NCBI GenBank assembly: GCA_946481225.1
Contig: CAMLNJ010000200.1
Span: 1 to 6,117 of the forward strand
Length of the DNA stretch: 6,117 bases
Direction of reading: 5' to 3'
Source: an uncultured Verrucomicrobiota bacterium
GTDB taxonomy: Bacteria > Verrucomicrobiota > Verrucomicrobiae > Opitutales > Opitutaceae
Shown one piece after another: positions 1-5,426 of the stretch. The notes below the pieces were generated by a model. It saw nothing but the letters and a program-made list of their open reading frames with translations, was not told the DNA's origin and ran no database searches. Each line of letters starts with the position of its first letter. The stretch's first letter is position 1. Position numbers and translations under genes: made by a program.

Positions 1-388
1 AAACGGCGGTGGTCGCCGCTTTGGCCCTCGCCCGCCACGGGCAACCGTAGCGCCCCGCCATTCGACCGGCCCCGGGGACCCCAAAATCGCCCCTTTCTTC
101 GCCGTCATCGCCCGGCCCTTGCCCTCCGCGGAACGTCAGGCAGGATGGCGCACGGCCCTCGCCCCGCCCCTTCGATACCCGCACGTCCCGGAGCGCTCCG
201 GCGAATCCGCTTCGCCACACGTCTGCTCTGGGGCGCATGCGCTTCCCCCCGGCCGAAACCACGCTGGCAACAAATCCCGCCGTGACGTTTTTCTCCAGCC
301 TTAGCGAGCAGCCCTTCGCCCGGCTCGAAGCGACCTCGATCGCACCGAGCCATACCGACACGGTCCCTTCCGCCTTCCCTCGCCCGGC
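1..388. other. No confident gene
   Basis: I see no convincing gene in this stretch on either strand. Open frames here translate into Arg/Pro/Ala-rich strings typical of non-coding frames in GC-rich DNA. Two weak signals are worth recording. Bases 3-50 on the plus strand read as a hydrophobic, protein-like tail ending in TAG at 48-50 (TAVVAALALARHGQP), which could be the last codons of a gene entering from the left. From about 237 to 385 the same plus frame reads fairly like protein (for example FFSSLSEQPFARLEATSIAP) and could be an upstream part of the decayed Ig-domain gene that follows. Neither is strong enough to call. Confidence 0.4.
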
Positions 389-863
389 GTGCGAATCGAG
401 TCCTCGGTCCTCACTCTTTTCGACCAACCCTGCACCGCGGAAGACTGGGAGAAGGCGTTGCATCACCTCGCCGAATGGCGGCGACTCTCCGCCTCCGGCG
501 GCTTCGTGATCACGCTGCCCGACGGGCGCCTCTTCGCCTTCCTCGGTGGCCACCCGGCGACCGCCCGCCAAACCCTTTCCGGACTCGTCGGCCGCGCAAA
601 CGATCATGGCCAATCAGCCCGTCACCTTCACCGCCGTCGCCATCGGCAATCCCACGCCGCAGATCAAGTGGCGCAAAAACGGCAAGGACATCCCCGGCGC
701 GATCGGTTCCGCCTACACGATCCCGCACGCGATGCTCACCGACGCTGGCGTCTACACCGCCGTCGCCTTCAGCACCGTGCAAACCGGCCCCGCCACCACC
801 ACCGTCGTCAGCACGATCTCCGCCGGCGCCCGCCTGACCGTCAGCAACGTGGTTCCCTACTGA
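389..863 (+). pseudogene. Possible frameshifted gene ending in an Ig-like domain
   Basis: From the GTG at 389 one plus frame gives a protein-like segment of about 55-60 residues (RIESSVLTLFDQPC, then EDWEKALHHLAEWRRL, then GGFVITLPDGRLFAFLGG). Its composition is balanced and its third positions are G/C-rich. After about 560-600 that frame turns into Arg/His-rich nonsense, while the frame one base later carries a recognisable Ig-like fold to the stop at 861-863. The simplest reading is one ancestral gene in which a single-base indel between about 546 and 600 moved the frame by +1, leaving a broken gene or a sequencing error. The alternative is two unrelated overlapping ORFs. I do not recognise the N-terminal part. 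No slippery sequence in the correct phase is visible, so programmed frameshifting is unlikely. Confidence 0.35.
546..863 (+). CDS. Ig-like domain protein fragment (105 aa)
   Basis: Residues about 17-100 match the layout of bacterial immunoglobulin-like domains. There is an N-terminal strand with QPVTFTAVA (24-32), then PTPQIKWRKNGKDI with the core Trp at 42, then the E/F-strand hallmark TDAGVYTAVA (65-74), and a last strand GARLTVS (94-100). The two core cysteines of animal Ig domains are absent, which is common in bacterial versions. Such domains usually occur as modules in large secreted or surface proteins of Verrucomicrobiota and Planctomycetota. A lone 105-residue version without a signal peptide is therefore probably the C-terminal remnant of a larger protein. 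The start is uncertain: GTG at 546 is the longest option and ATG at 606 would begin at the first strand. Neither has a clear ribosome binding site. Confidence 0.5.
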   Translation: MATRRPPAKPFPDSSAAQTIMANQPVTFTAVAIGNPTPQIKWRKNGKDIPGAIGSAYTIPHAMLTDAGVYTAVAFSTVQTGPATTTVVSTISAGARLTVSNVVPY

Positions 864-931
864 CCTCCCGCCGGCGCCCCGGCCCGACCCGCCTCCCGCG
901 CGGTTCAAGGGCGCCCGGTTGATGGCGGACG

Positions 932-954
932 GCCGCGGTCGTATCGGCCGCGGC
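932..954. terminator. GC inverted repeat in convergent gap
   Basis: GCCGCGG (932-938) and CCGCGGC (948-954) form a perfect 7-bp stem with a 9-base loop. It lies in the gap between the plus-strand Ig ORF, which ends at 863, and the minus-strand rsmD, which ends at 1026. The placement suits a bidirectional terminator, but no T-run follows on either strand, so this is a weak call. Confidence 0.25.
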
Positions 955-1006
955 TACCTGTCCCCCCTCGATTTCCCCGCCGCGCCCAGCCGCCAGGCAC
1001 AGACGC

Positions 1007-1026
1007 ACGCCCGCCGCGGCGGGCGT
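1007..1026. terminator. 20-bp perfect palindrome at the rsmD stop
   Basis: ACGCCCGCCGCGGCGGGCGT is its own reverse complement and shares base 1026 with the rsmD stop codon. As RNA it could fold into an 8-bp all-but-one G/C stem with a CGCG loop just after rsmD. That position suits a transcription terminator or an RNA-stabilising 3' hairpin. The absence of a U-tract on the minus strand argues against a classical intrinsic terminator. Confidence 0.35.
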
Positions 1027-1592
1027 CACGCCCGTCGGAAAAACCCCACCGTCGGCTGCCGCGCCCCGCGGCCGATCCGCTTGATCAGCGTCCAGCCCTC
1101 CGGCGTCAGCTCGATCTCGCCCGGATACTCGAAAACCACGATCGGATCGTTCGCCCCCGCCGTCGCCTCCAGCAGCCCCGCGAAAAGCCGCGGCGCGATG
1201 TCTTGGATAATCGGATACGGCGGATCGACGAACACCAGGTCCGGCGCCGCCTCGCCCGCCGCCGGGCGCCAGGCCAGCGCGTCGCCCATCACCAGCCGCA
1301 TCTCGCCCGCCTCGCGCCGCGCGCTCTTCGCCACGACCGCGATGTTCGCCCGCACGCAGGCGGCCGCCTTCGCGTTCTGCTCCACGAAAACGCCGCCCGC
1401 CGCGCCCCGGCTCCAGGCCTCGAGCCCGTAGCCGCCGCTGCCCGCGAACAGGTCCGCGAAACGCGCTCCGGTCACGCGCGCCCCGAGCGACGAGAACACC
1501 GCCTGCCGCATCCCGTCCGTCGCGGGCCGGACGGCGTCGCCCTTCGGCACCGCCAACACCGCCCCGCGAGCTGCTCCACCGCTGATTCGCAT
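1026..1592 (-). CDS. rsmD: 16S rRNA (guanine(966)-N(2))-methyltransferase RsmD
   Basis: RsmD transfers a methyl group from S-adenosylmethionine to N2 of G966 in 16S rRNA during assembly of the small ribosomal subunit in the cytoplasm. The 188-residue product is close to the family's usual length (about 180-200). It opens with MRISGGAARG, followed by the family's RP-T-D box at RPATDGMRQAVFSSL (22-36). The SAM-binding motif I is DLFAGSGGYGLEAWSRGA (47-64), an acidic residue follows in VFVEQN (68-73), MGDAL is at 102-106, and the catalytic DPPY motif of N2/N6 amino-methyltransferases is at 123-126. I chose the ATG at 1592 because the family begins there and an in-frame upstream extension would run into the preceding ORF. 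The gene follows the 160-residue ORF by 23 bases. In many bacteria coaD follows rsmD, but here the cluster ends and meets a convergent gene. Confidence 0.95.
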   Translation of the reverse strand: MRISGGAARGAVLAVPKGDAVRPATDGMRQAVFSSLGARVTGARFADLFAGSGGYGLEAWSRGAAGGVFVEQNAKAAACVRANIAVVAKSARREAGEMRLVMGDALAWRPAAGEAAPDLVFVDPPYPIIQDIAPRLFAGLLEATAGANDPIVVFEYPGEIELTPEGWTLIKRIGRGARQPTVGFFRRA

Positions 1593-1615
1593 AAAATGAT
1601 TTCCGCCCGCCTCCG
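1593..1615 (-). promoter_or_regulatory. Ribosome binding site region of rsmD
   Basis: On the minus strand this 23-base gap reads GGAGG (plus-strand 1610-1614), then GGCGGA (1602-1607), before the ATG at 1592. The spacers are 17 and 9 bases. The nearer GGCGGA has normal spacing and supports the ATG at 1592 as the start. It is the clearest Shine-Dalgarno-like signal in the window. Most other starts here rely on stop-start overlaps. Confidence 0.45.
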
Positions 1616-2098
1616 TTACATGCCGAGAAGGCTCCGCGCCTCCACCGACAAGGGCTCCCGCGCCGCCTCCACGCACCGGCCGTCCGGCAACTCCGCCCCG
1701 CCCCAGGCGTAGTCCGCCGGCAAGCGCGCCAACAGGGCCGGCTCCGTCTCATAAAACCGCGCCGCCAGCCAATGCCGGAGGAACGCGTAGAGCGTCTCGC
1801 GACTCGCATCCCAGCCATGTCGCACGAGCGCGACGCGAAACGAGGCGCTGTGCGCGTAGCACTCCCGCGCCCGACCGGCCAGCCAGACGGCCTGCGCGTC
1901 GGGCAACGCCACGTCCAGCCAGCGCGCCGCCTCCTCCACCACCTGCCGCGCCGCCGCGAGGGCGACGAGCGGGGTATCGCGCTCAAGCTCGTGCCGCCGC
2001 CGCAGCCTTGTAGGCCCGACCGACGGTCGGGCTTTCCGAGCCGCCCGACCGGCGGTCGGGCCTACACCTTGCCGATGTGGGACGAATGTCGGCTTCAT
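1616..2098 (-). CDS. Hypothetical protein (160 aa) with repeat-derived N-terminus
   Basis: I do not recognise a family. From about residue 36 the protein looks real. A helical Ala/Glu-rich stretch (about 44-62) is followed by WLDVALPDAQAVWLAGRARE (60-79), RHGWDASRETLYAFLRHWLA (93-112) and a C-terminus with PADYAWGGAELPDG (127-140). It is soluble, with no signal peptide or membrane segment, one Cys at 80 and another at 142. Residues about 12-30 (GVGPTAGRAARKARPSVGPT) are encoded entirely by a REP-like palindrome doublet, so the N-terminus was either acquired with the repeat or is not translated. The ATG at 2098 overlaps the preceding stop as ATGA, which favours it. In-frame GTG codons near 1942-1937 (V53/V54) are alternative starts that would exclude the repeat. 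It sits between a 48-residue ORF and rsmD and is probably co-transcribed with both. Confidence 0.6.
   Translation of the reverse strand: MKPTFVPHRQGVGPTAGRAARKARPSVGPTRLRRRHELERDTPLVALAAARQVVEEAARWLDVALPDAQAVWLAGRARECYAHSASFRVALVRHGWDASRETLYAFLRHWLAARFYETEPALLARLPADYAWGGAELPDGRCVEAAREPLSVEARSLLGM
2009..2066. repeat. REP-like palindrome doublet
   Basis: Two 19-base palindromes lie 10 bases apart. GCCCGACCG (2014-2022) and CGGTCGGGC (2024-2032) flank an A. The same 9-base arms recur at 2043-2051 and 2053-2061 around a G. In addition TGTAGGCCCGACCG (2009-2022) and its exact reverse complement (2053-2066) form an outer 14-bp inverted repeat, so the whole element is symmetric about its TTTCCGAGCC spacer (2033-2042). 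Paired short palindromes in opposite orientation are the structure of bacterial REP doublets/BIMEs, which are usually spread by RAYT (TnpA-REP) transposases. They normally lie between genes, and this one falls inside an ORF. Whether it is repeated elsewhere in the genome cannot be seen here. Confidence 0.8.
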
Positions 2099-2241
2099 GC
2101 GGGCTCGGCCTCCGCGGCGTCTTCGGGCGCGCCGGCTTTGACGGCGGGCGCCGTCGCGGCCTTGTAATCCGCCGCGAGGTAGGACTCGAGGTTGCGGCGG
2201 AAGGTCTCCACGCGTTCGGCGATGCTGGCGGGGATCGACAT
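2095..2241 (-). CDS. Small hypothetical protein (48 aa)
   Basis: The 48-residue product starts with an amphipathic charged helix, SIAERVETFRRNLESYL (2-18), followed by AADYKAATAP (19-28). It ends in an Ala/Pro/Glu-rich acidic tail (APEDAAEAEPA). The first 25 residues recall the opening of Eco57I-like type IIG restriction-modification enzymes (an IAE-V-RF-RN--Y---Y pattern). The catalytic parts of that family are absent, so at most this is a stub; I judge the resemblance from memory and it may be chance. The stop overlaps the ATG of the next ORF (ATGA at 2095-2098), suggesting coupled translation. No Shine-Dalgarno sequence precedes the ATG at 2241, but an inverted repeat does. It follows the response regulator by 68 bases. 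Confidence 0.5.
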   Translation of the reverse strand: MSIPASIAERVETFRRNLESYLAADYKAATAPAVKAGAPEDAAEAEPA

Positions 2242-2245
2242 GGGC

Positions 2246-2263
2246 TTGTTGTGCCACGAACAA
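2246..2263. promoter_or_regulatory. Dyad just upstream of the 48-aa ORF
   Basis: On the plus strand TTGTTGTG (2246-2253), then C, then CAC, one unmatched G and AACAA (2255-2263) form a nearly perfect dyad with one bulged base. It is AT-richer than its surroundings and ends 4 bases from the ATG at 2241 of the minus-strand ORF. It could be an operator or part of a weak hairpin over the start. The loop is too short for a fully paired RNA hairpin, and chance is possible. Confidence 0.2.
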
Positions 2264-2309
2264 AACCCTCCCCGCCCGCCTCCGCGCAAGCGCCGACTCG
2301 GCTTAACCG

Positions 2310-3056
2310 CTATCCGCCCTTCAACCGCTCCTGCACCTCGCGCAGGCCTCGGGTGAGCGACAGCTCGACACCGCCCGCCAGCGTCACCGCCGCGGGTGTC
2401 TCGCCCTGCGCCGGACGCACCGCGCGCACCAGGGCCAGCCTTACGATCGCCCCGCGGTTTATCCGCATGAACTCGTTCGGCGGAAGCGATTCCTCCAGCG
2501 CCGCCATCGTCTCTCGCAGGATGTGGTTGCCCGCCGCCGTGTGCAGGATCGCGTAGTTGCCCGCCGCCTCGATCCACTCGATCTCCGCCATCCCCACCAC
2601 GCTCACCCGATTCGAGCCGCGCACCACGAAACGCCGCTCCGCCTGCGGCTCCGCAGGACGCGTCGCCGCCGTCTGCATCGCCCGACGCTCGCGCGCCCGC
2701 GCCAACGCCCGCGCCAAGCGCGGCGGCGCCACCGGCTTCAACAAATAGTCCAACGCGCAGGCCTCGAAGGCCCGCACCGCGTGCCGATCAAAAGCCGTCA
2801 CAAACACGGCCGCCGGCGCGTAATCCACCGGGAGCGCGCGCAAAACCTCGAAGCCGTCCATGCCCGGCATCTGCACGTCCAGCAGGAGCAGGTCGGGCCG
2901 CAGCAACTCCGCCGCGACCACCGCCGAAGGACCGTCGGCGCACTCCGAGACGATCGTCAGGCCGGGCTCGGCCTCGAGCAGGCGCCGCAGCCGCACCCGG
3001 GCGGCGCGCTCGTCGTCCACCATCAACACGCGGAGCGGAGCGGGATCGGCGTTCAT
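2310..3056 (-). CDS. LytTR-family response regulator
   Basis: This cytoplasmic transcription regulator of the LytR/AlgR type (248 aa) is the partner of the kinase encoded just upstream. Residues about 8-122 form the receiver domain. The acidic pocket is D14-D15, the phospho-acceptor is D60 in LLLLDVQMPGMDGFEV, the switch Thr is T87 in FVTAFD, and K107 lies in DYLLKPV. An Ala/Arg-rich linker (about 120-140) leads to a LytTR DNA-binding domain (about 141-245) with EIEWIEAAGNYAILHT (158-173) and the hallmark NEFMRINRGAIV (194-205). All key residues are intact. The ATG at 3056 was chosen because it overlaps the kinase stop as ATGA and places the start at the normal distance before the first receiver strand; the in-frame ATG at 3095 would overlap the kinase by over 40 bases. 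Such regulators usually bind paired direct repeats near their targets, often their own operon, but I could not identify such a site. Confidence 0.93.
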   Translation of the reverse strand: MNADPAPLRVLMVDDERAARVRLRRLLEAEPGLTIVSECADGPSAVVAAELLRPDLLLLDVQMPGMDGFEVLRALPVDYAPAAVFVTAFDRHAVRAFEACALDYLLKPVAPPRLARALARARERRAMQTAATRPAEPQAERRFVVRGSNRVSVVGMAEIEWIEAAGNYAILHTAAGNHILRETMAALEESLPPNEFMRINRGAIVRLALVRAVRPAQGETPAAVTLAGGVELSLTRGLREVQERLKGG

Positions 3057-4294
3057 GCGGCGGTTCGGAAAGGAAGCTCGAGGACAACCACGCATCCCCG
3101 CCCGCCCGCGCGCAACTCCATCGTGGCGTGATCACCGTGCAGAGCCCGCAAGCGCGCCCGGGTGTTGGCCAGGCCTATGCCTTCGCGCGCCGGCCCGCCC
3201 CCGAGCAGACCCGCCCCGTCGTCGGACACCTCGATCCGCAGGCGATCGGCCTCGCGCCGGGCGGCGATTTTCACCGTCCCCCCTTTCGGCAGCGGCTCCA
3301 GCCCATGGCGCACCGCGTTCTCGACCAAGGGCTGCAAAATAAACGCGGGCACCAGCGCCTCGCGCGCCTCCGGGGCGATGTCCACCACGCTCCTGACCCG
3401 CTCCTCGAAACGCGCCTGCATGATCGCCATGTAGGCCTCCACCAGCCGCATCTCCTCGCTCAGTGGCAGCTCTCTCTTCTCGGAAGTCTCCAAGGTCAGC
3501 CGCAACAGATCGCCGAGCGCCGTGATCACCGCGTCCGCCCGGTCGGGCTCCGTGTGCACGAGGCCGGAGATCGTGTTGAGCGTGTTGAAGAGGAAGTGCG
3601 GCTGCAGCTGCGTGCGCAGCGCCTCCAACCGCGCGGTGGCCAGGCTCGCCTCGCGCTCCTTCGCCCGCCGGTAGAAGAAGATCGCGTGCGCCGCGCTCGC
3701 GAGCACGAGATAGGTCGAGAGCACCCGCCCGAGAATCCGCGAAAAGCTGCCCGGATCGCCGGGGCCGTCGAATTTCCCCGAACCGGCAGGCTCGCCCGGC
3801 CCTCGCGCCGTGCGCGAAAAGGGGCTCGCGTCCGGAGGCTTCGGCGGGGGGGAAGCATCCCCCCGAGGATCCTCGCGGTCGTCCCAAAATCCCCCCGGCC
3901 GCGGCCCGCGACCATCGCGAGGAGGCTCCAGCCGGGAGAATCGCTTCTCCATCGGTCCGCCAACGCGGTCGAATCCCGGCCCATAGCGGATATCGAGGAA
4001 CTTGGCCCAGCCCCAGGCGAGCGACGTGATCAAGGCCAGGGCGACCACATGCGCCGCGATCCGCCCCGGCCAGCGCTCGCGCTCCAGCGGACGCCGATCA
4101 ACCAAGCGAAAAAGCAGCGGCGCCGCGAGCGTCCAAGGCAGCCAGTCGCGCACCGGCGCCTGCATGACCTCTACCCAGGTCAGCGGCGTGTTCGCCACGA
4201 CCGCGAAGGACACCACGAACGCCAGCGCCACCCAGACCGCGAGCGCCAGCAGCCAGCCGAGGAGCAAGGGGCGCAGAGGAACGAAAAACTTCAT
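3053..4294 (-). CDS. LytS/YehU-type sensor histidine kinase
   Basis: This is an inner-membrane sensor kinase of the His_kinase (PF06580) class, 413 aa, which would autophosphorylate and pass phosphate to D60 of the adjacent regulator. Hydrophobic segments lie at about 10-34, 51-65, 80-98 and 187-207. Then comes the H box RTQLQPHFLFNTLNTISGLV (227-246) with phospho-acceptor H233. The ATPase domain follows with the N box LQPLVENAVRHG (320-331, N326), G1 at VSDDGAGL (356-363) and G2 at GIGLANTRARL (372-382). Between the third and fourth segments lies a long Gly/Pro/Asp/Arg-rich loop (about 104-184), predicted periplasmic if the N-terminus is inside. It is low-complexity and not a known sensory domain. 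The start ATG at 4294 overlaps the adaptor's stop as ATGA, and the stop overlaps the regulator's start in the same way, so the three genes are very likely translated together. Confidence 0.94.
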   Translation of the reverse strand: MKFFVPLRPLLLGWLLALAVWVALAFVVSFAVVANTPLTWVEVMQAPVRDWLPWTLAAPLLFRLVDRRPLERERWPGRIAAHVVALALITSLAWGWAKFLDIRYGPGFDRVGGPMEKRFSRLEPPRDGRGPRPGGFWDDREDPRGDASPPPKPPDASPFSRTARGPGEPAGSGKFDGPGDPGSFSRILGRVLSTYLVLASAAHAIFFYRRAKEREASLATARLEALRTQLQPHFLFNTLNTISGLVHTEPDRADAVITALGDLLRLTLETSEKRELPLSEEMRLVEAYMAIMQARFEERVRSVVDIAPEAREALVPAFILQPLVENAVRHGLEPLPKGGTVKIAARREADRLRIEVSDDGAGLLGGGPAREGIGLANTRARLRALHGDHATMELRAGGRGCVVVLELPFRTAA

Positions 4295-5403
4295 CGCAAG
4301 ACCGCGGATTCGTCAGCCGCGTCCAGCATCACGTCCACGAACTCCCCGGGACGCAAAGTCAGTTCCGGAGGCAGGGAGAAATACACCCGCAGCCCGAGCT
4401 CGGGGATGTCGGAGCGGTCGATCAACGCGAGCTGCGTCGTCGGCACCGGCTCCAGCACGCGGCCCACCGCCAGCACGCGGCCCTGGGCGGATCGGCGATC
4501 CGGGCGACGGCTGCGCAACTCCACCGCCATGCCGGCGCGCGGCTCCAAGGGGAGCGGTTGACGCAGCCAGCCGACGAGCCGGCGCGGCTCCGGCGCGGCG
4601 ATCTCCAGAAGCGGTTCTCCCGCCACCACCGTTTCCCCGGCGCGGCGAAACACGCGCGTCACCACGCCGTCCATCGGCGCGACCAGCGTTTCGGGCGCGA
4701 GCCGGGCCTCCGCCCAGCGGAGCTCCGCCTCGGCCACGCGCAAGGCCGACGCCAGCGCCCCGTCCGCCTCGGGCGCGCCGGACTCCGCCGCGGAGGCAGG
4801 CTCCAGCGTGGCGACCAGCCTCTCCTGCTCGGCGACCTGCGCCATCAGCCGTTCGCGCAGCAGGCGGGCGGTGTCGTAGGCCTCCTCGGTCGCCACCGCG
4901 CGGGCGCGCAGCGAGTTTTGCCGGGCGAGGTCGGCCTCGGCCTGCAACAGCTCCACGCGCAGCGCCGCCAGCGCGGTGCGCTCGCGCATCCATTCGAGGC
5001 GCAGGCGGTCGGCGTCGAGGGCGAGGCGGCGGCCGGCGATCACGGGCTCGCGGCCGATCCGCACCGCGTCGAGCTCGGCGCGCAGGGCCGCCAGTTCGGC
5101 CGCCACGACCGCGGGGGCCTCCGCGCGCACCCGACCGATCACCTCGCCGGCGCGGACCACGCGCATCGGCTCCGCGTCGAGCTCGAGCACGGTGCCGCCC
5201 TGCGCGGAGCGGAGCTCGGCCTGCGTCAACTCGGCCTCGGCGGTGAGCGCGGGCGCCACCGCCGTGTCGCGCCAGAGAAAGGCGATCAGCCCGACGCACA
5301 ACACGAACGCGAACAGCGGCATCAGCTCGATGCGAAACGCCCGCCAACGCTGGTGCGCAGGCGTGGGGATGGGGGGAAGCGGGGAAGCAGGGGATGGGGA
5401 CAC
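4291..5403 (-). CDS. HlyD-like membrane fusion protein (periplasmic adaptor)
   Basis: Adaptors of this class bridge an inner-membrane transporter to an outer-membrane channel in tripartite efflux or type I secretion. From the GTG at 5403 the product is 370 aa. A Pro-rich N-terminus is followed by one membrane segment (28-44), a first half-lipoyl region (about 65-95, GGTVLEL then VRAGEVIGRV), and a long Ala/Glu/Arg/Leu-rich coiled-coil hairpin (about 97-235). The second half-lipoyl is LVAPMDGVVTRVFRRAGETV (240-259), and beta-barrel-like regions run to RPGEFVDVML (351-360). The start is uncertain. GTG at 5403 leaves a 23-base gap after the DUF4956 gene, while ATG at 5322 (344 aa) begins directly at the membrane segment. 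Neither has a good ribosome binding site. Longer extensions overlap the upstream gene and read as Arg/Pro-rich shadow. No transporter or outer-membrane partner lies in the window. It ends in an ATGA overlap with the kinase. Confidence 0.88.
   Translation of the reverse strand: MSPSPASPLPPIPTPAHQRWRAFRIELMPLFAFVLCVGLIAFLWRDTAVAPALTAEAELTQAELRSAQGGTVLELDAEPMRVVRAGEVIGRVRAEAPAVVAAELAALRAELDAVRIGREPVIAGRRLALDADRLRLEWMRERTALAALRVELLQAEADLARQNSLRARAVATEEAYDTARLLRERLMAQVAEQERLVATLEPASAAESGAPEADGALASALRVAEAELRWAEARLAPETLVAPMDGVVTRVFRRAGETVVAGEPLLEIAAPEPRRLVGWLRQPLPLEPRAGMAVELRSRRPDRRSAQGRVLAVGRVLEPVPTTQLALIDRSDIPELGLRVYFSLPPELTLRPGEFVDVMLDAADESAVLR
5365..5399 (+). repeat. G-run tract (G-quadruplex motif)
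   Basis: Five G-runs of 4, 6, 4, 4 and 4 bases (5365-5368, 5371-5376, 5381-5384, 5390-5393, 5396-5399) are separated by AT, AAGC, AAGCA and AT. This satisfies the usual four-run, short-loop quadruplex pattern on the plus strand. The plus strand is the template strand for the operon. On the coding strand the tract reads as C-rich tandem-like units (CTTCCCC and TCCCCATCCCC twice), giving the Ser/Pro-rich start of the adaptor if GTG 5403 is used. Confidence 0.7.
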
Positions 5404-5426
5404 GGGAAAAGGGCGGCGGAACGGTT

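Noticed and set aside
601..922. Continuation of the frame from 389 to a stop at 922
   Set aside because: After about 600 it reads as Arg/His-rich nonsense while the overlapping frame encodes an Ig-like domain.
841..1986. Long minus-strand open frame (381 codons) across rsmD and the 160-aa ORF
   Set aside because: Its translation is dominated by Arg, Gly and Ala with no motif, and it lies in a different frame of the same strand as rsmD, which has full family motifs.
2264..2309. Rho-independent terminator after the response regulator
   Set aside because: GCGC-AA-GCGC (2284-2293) and GCCGA-C-TCGGC (2292-2302) are short, overlapping and not followed directly by a T-run on the minus strand; one TTTT occurs about 20 bases later. 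This is too weak to call.
3128..4561. Long plus-strand open frame (477 codons) opposite the sensor kinase
   Set aside because: It is an Arg/Pro/His-rich antisense shadow of a gene with clear kinase motifs. Long antisense frames are expected at this GC content.
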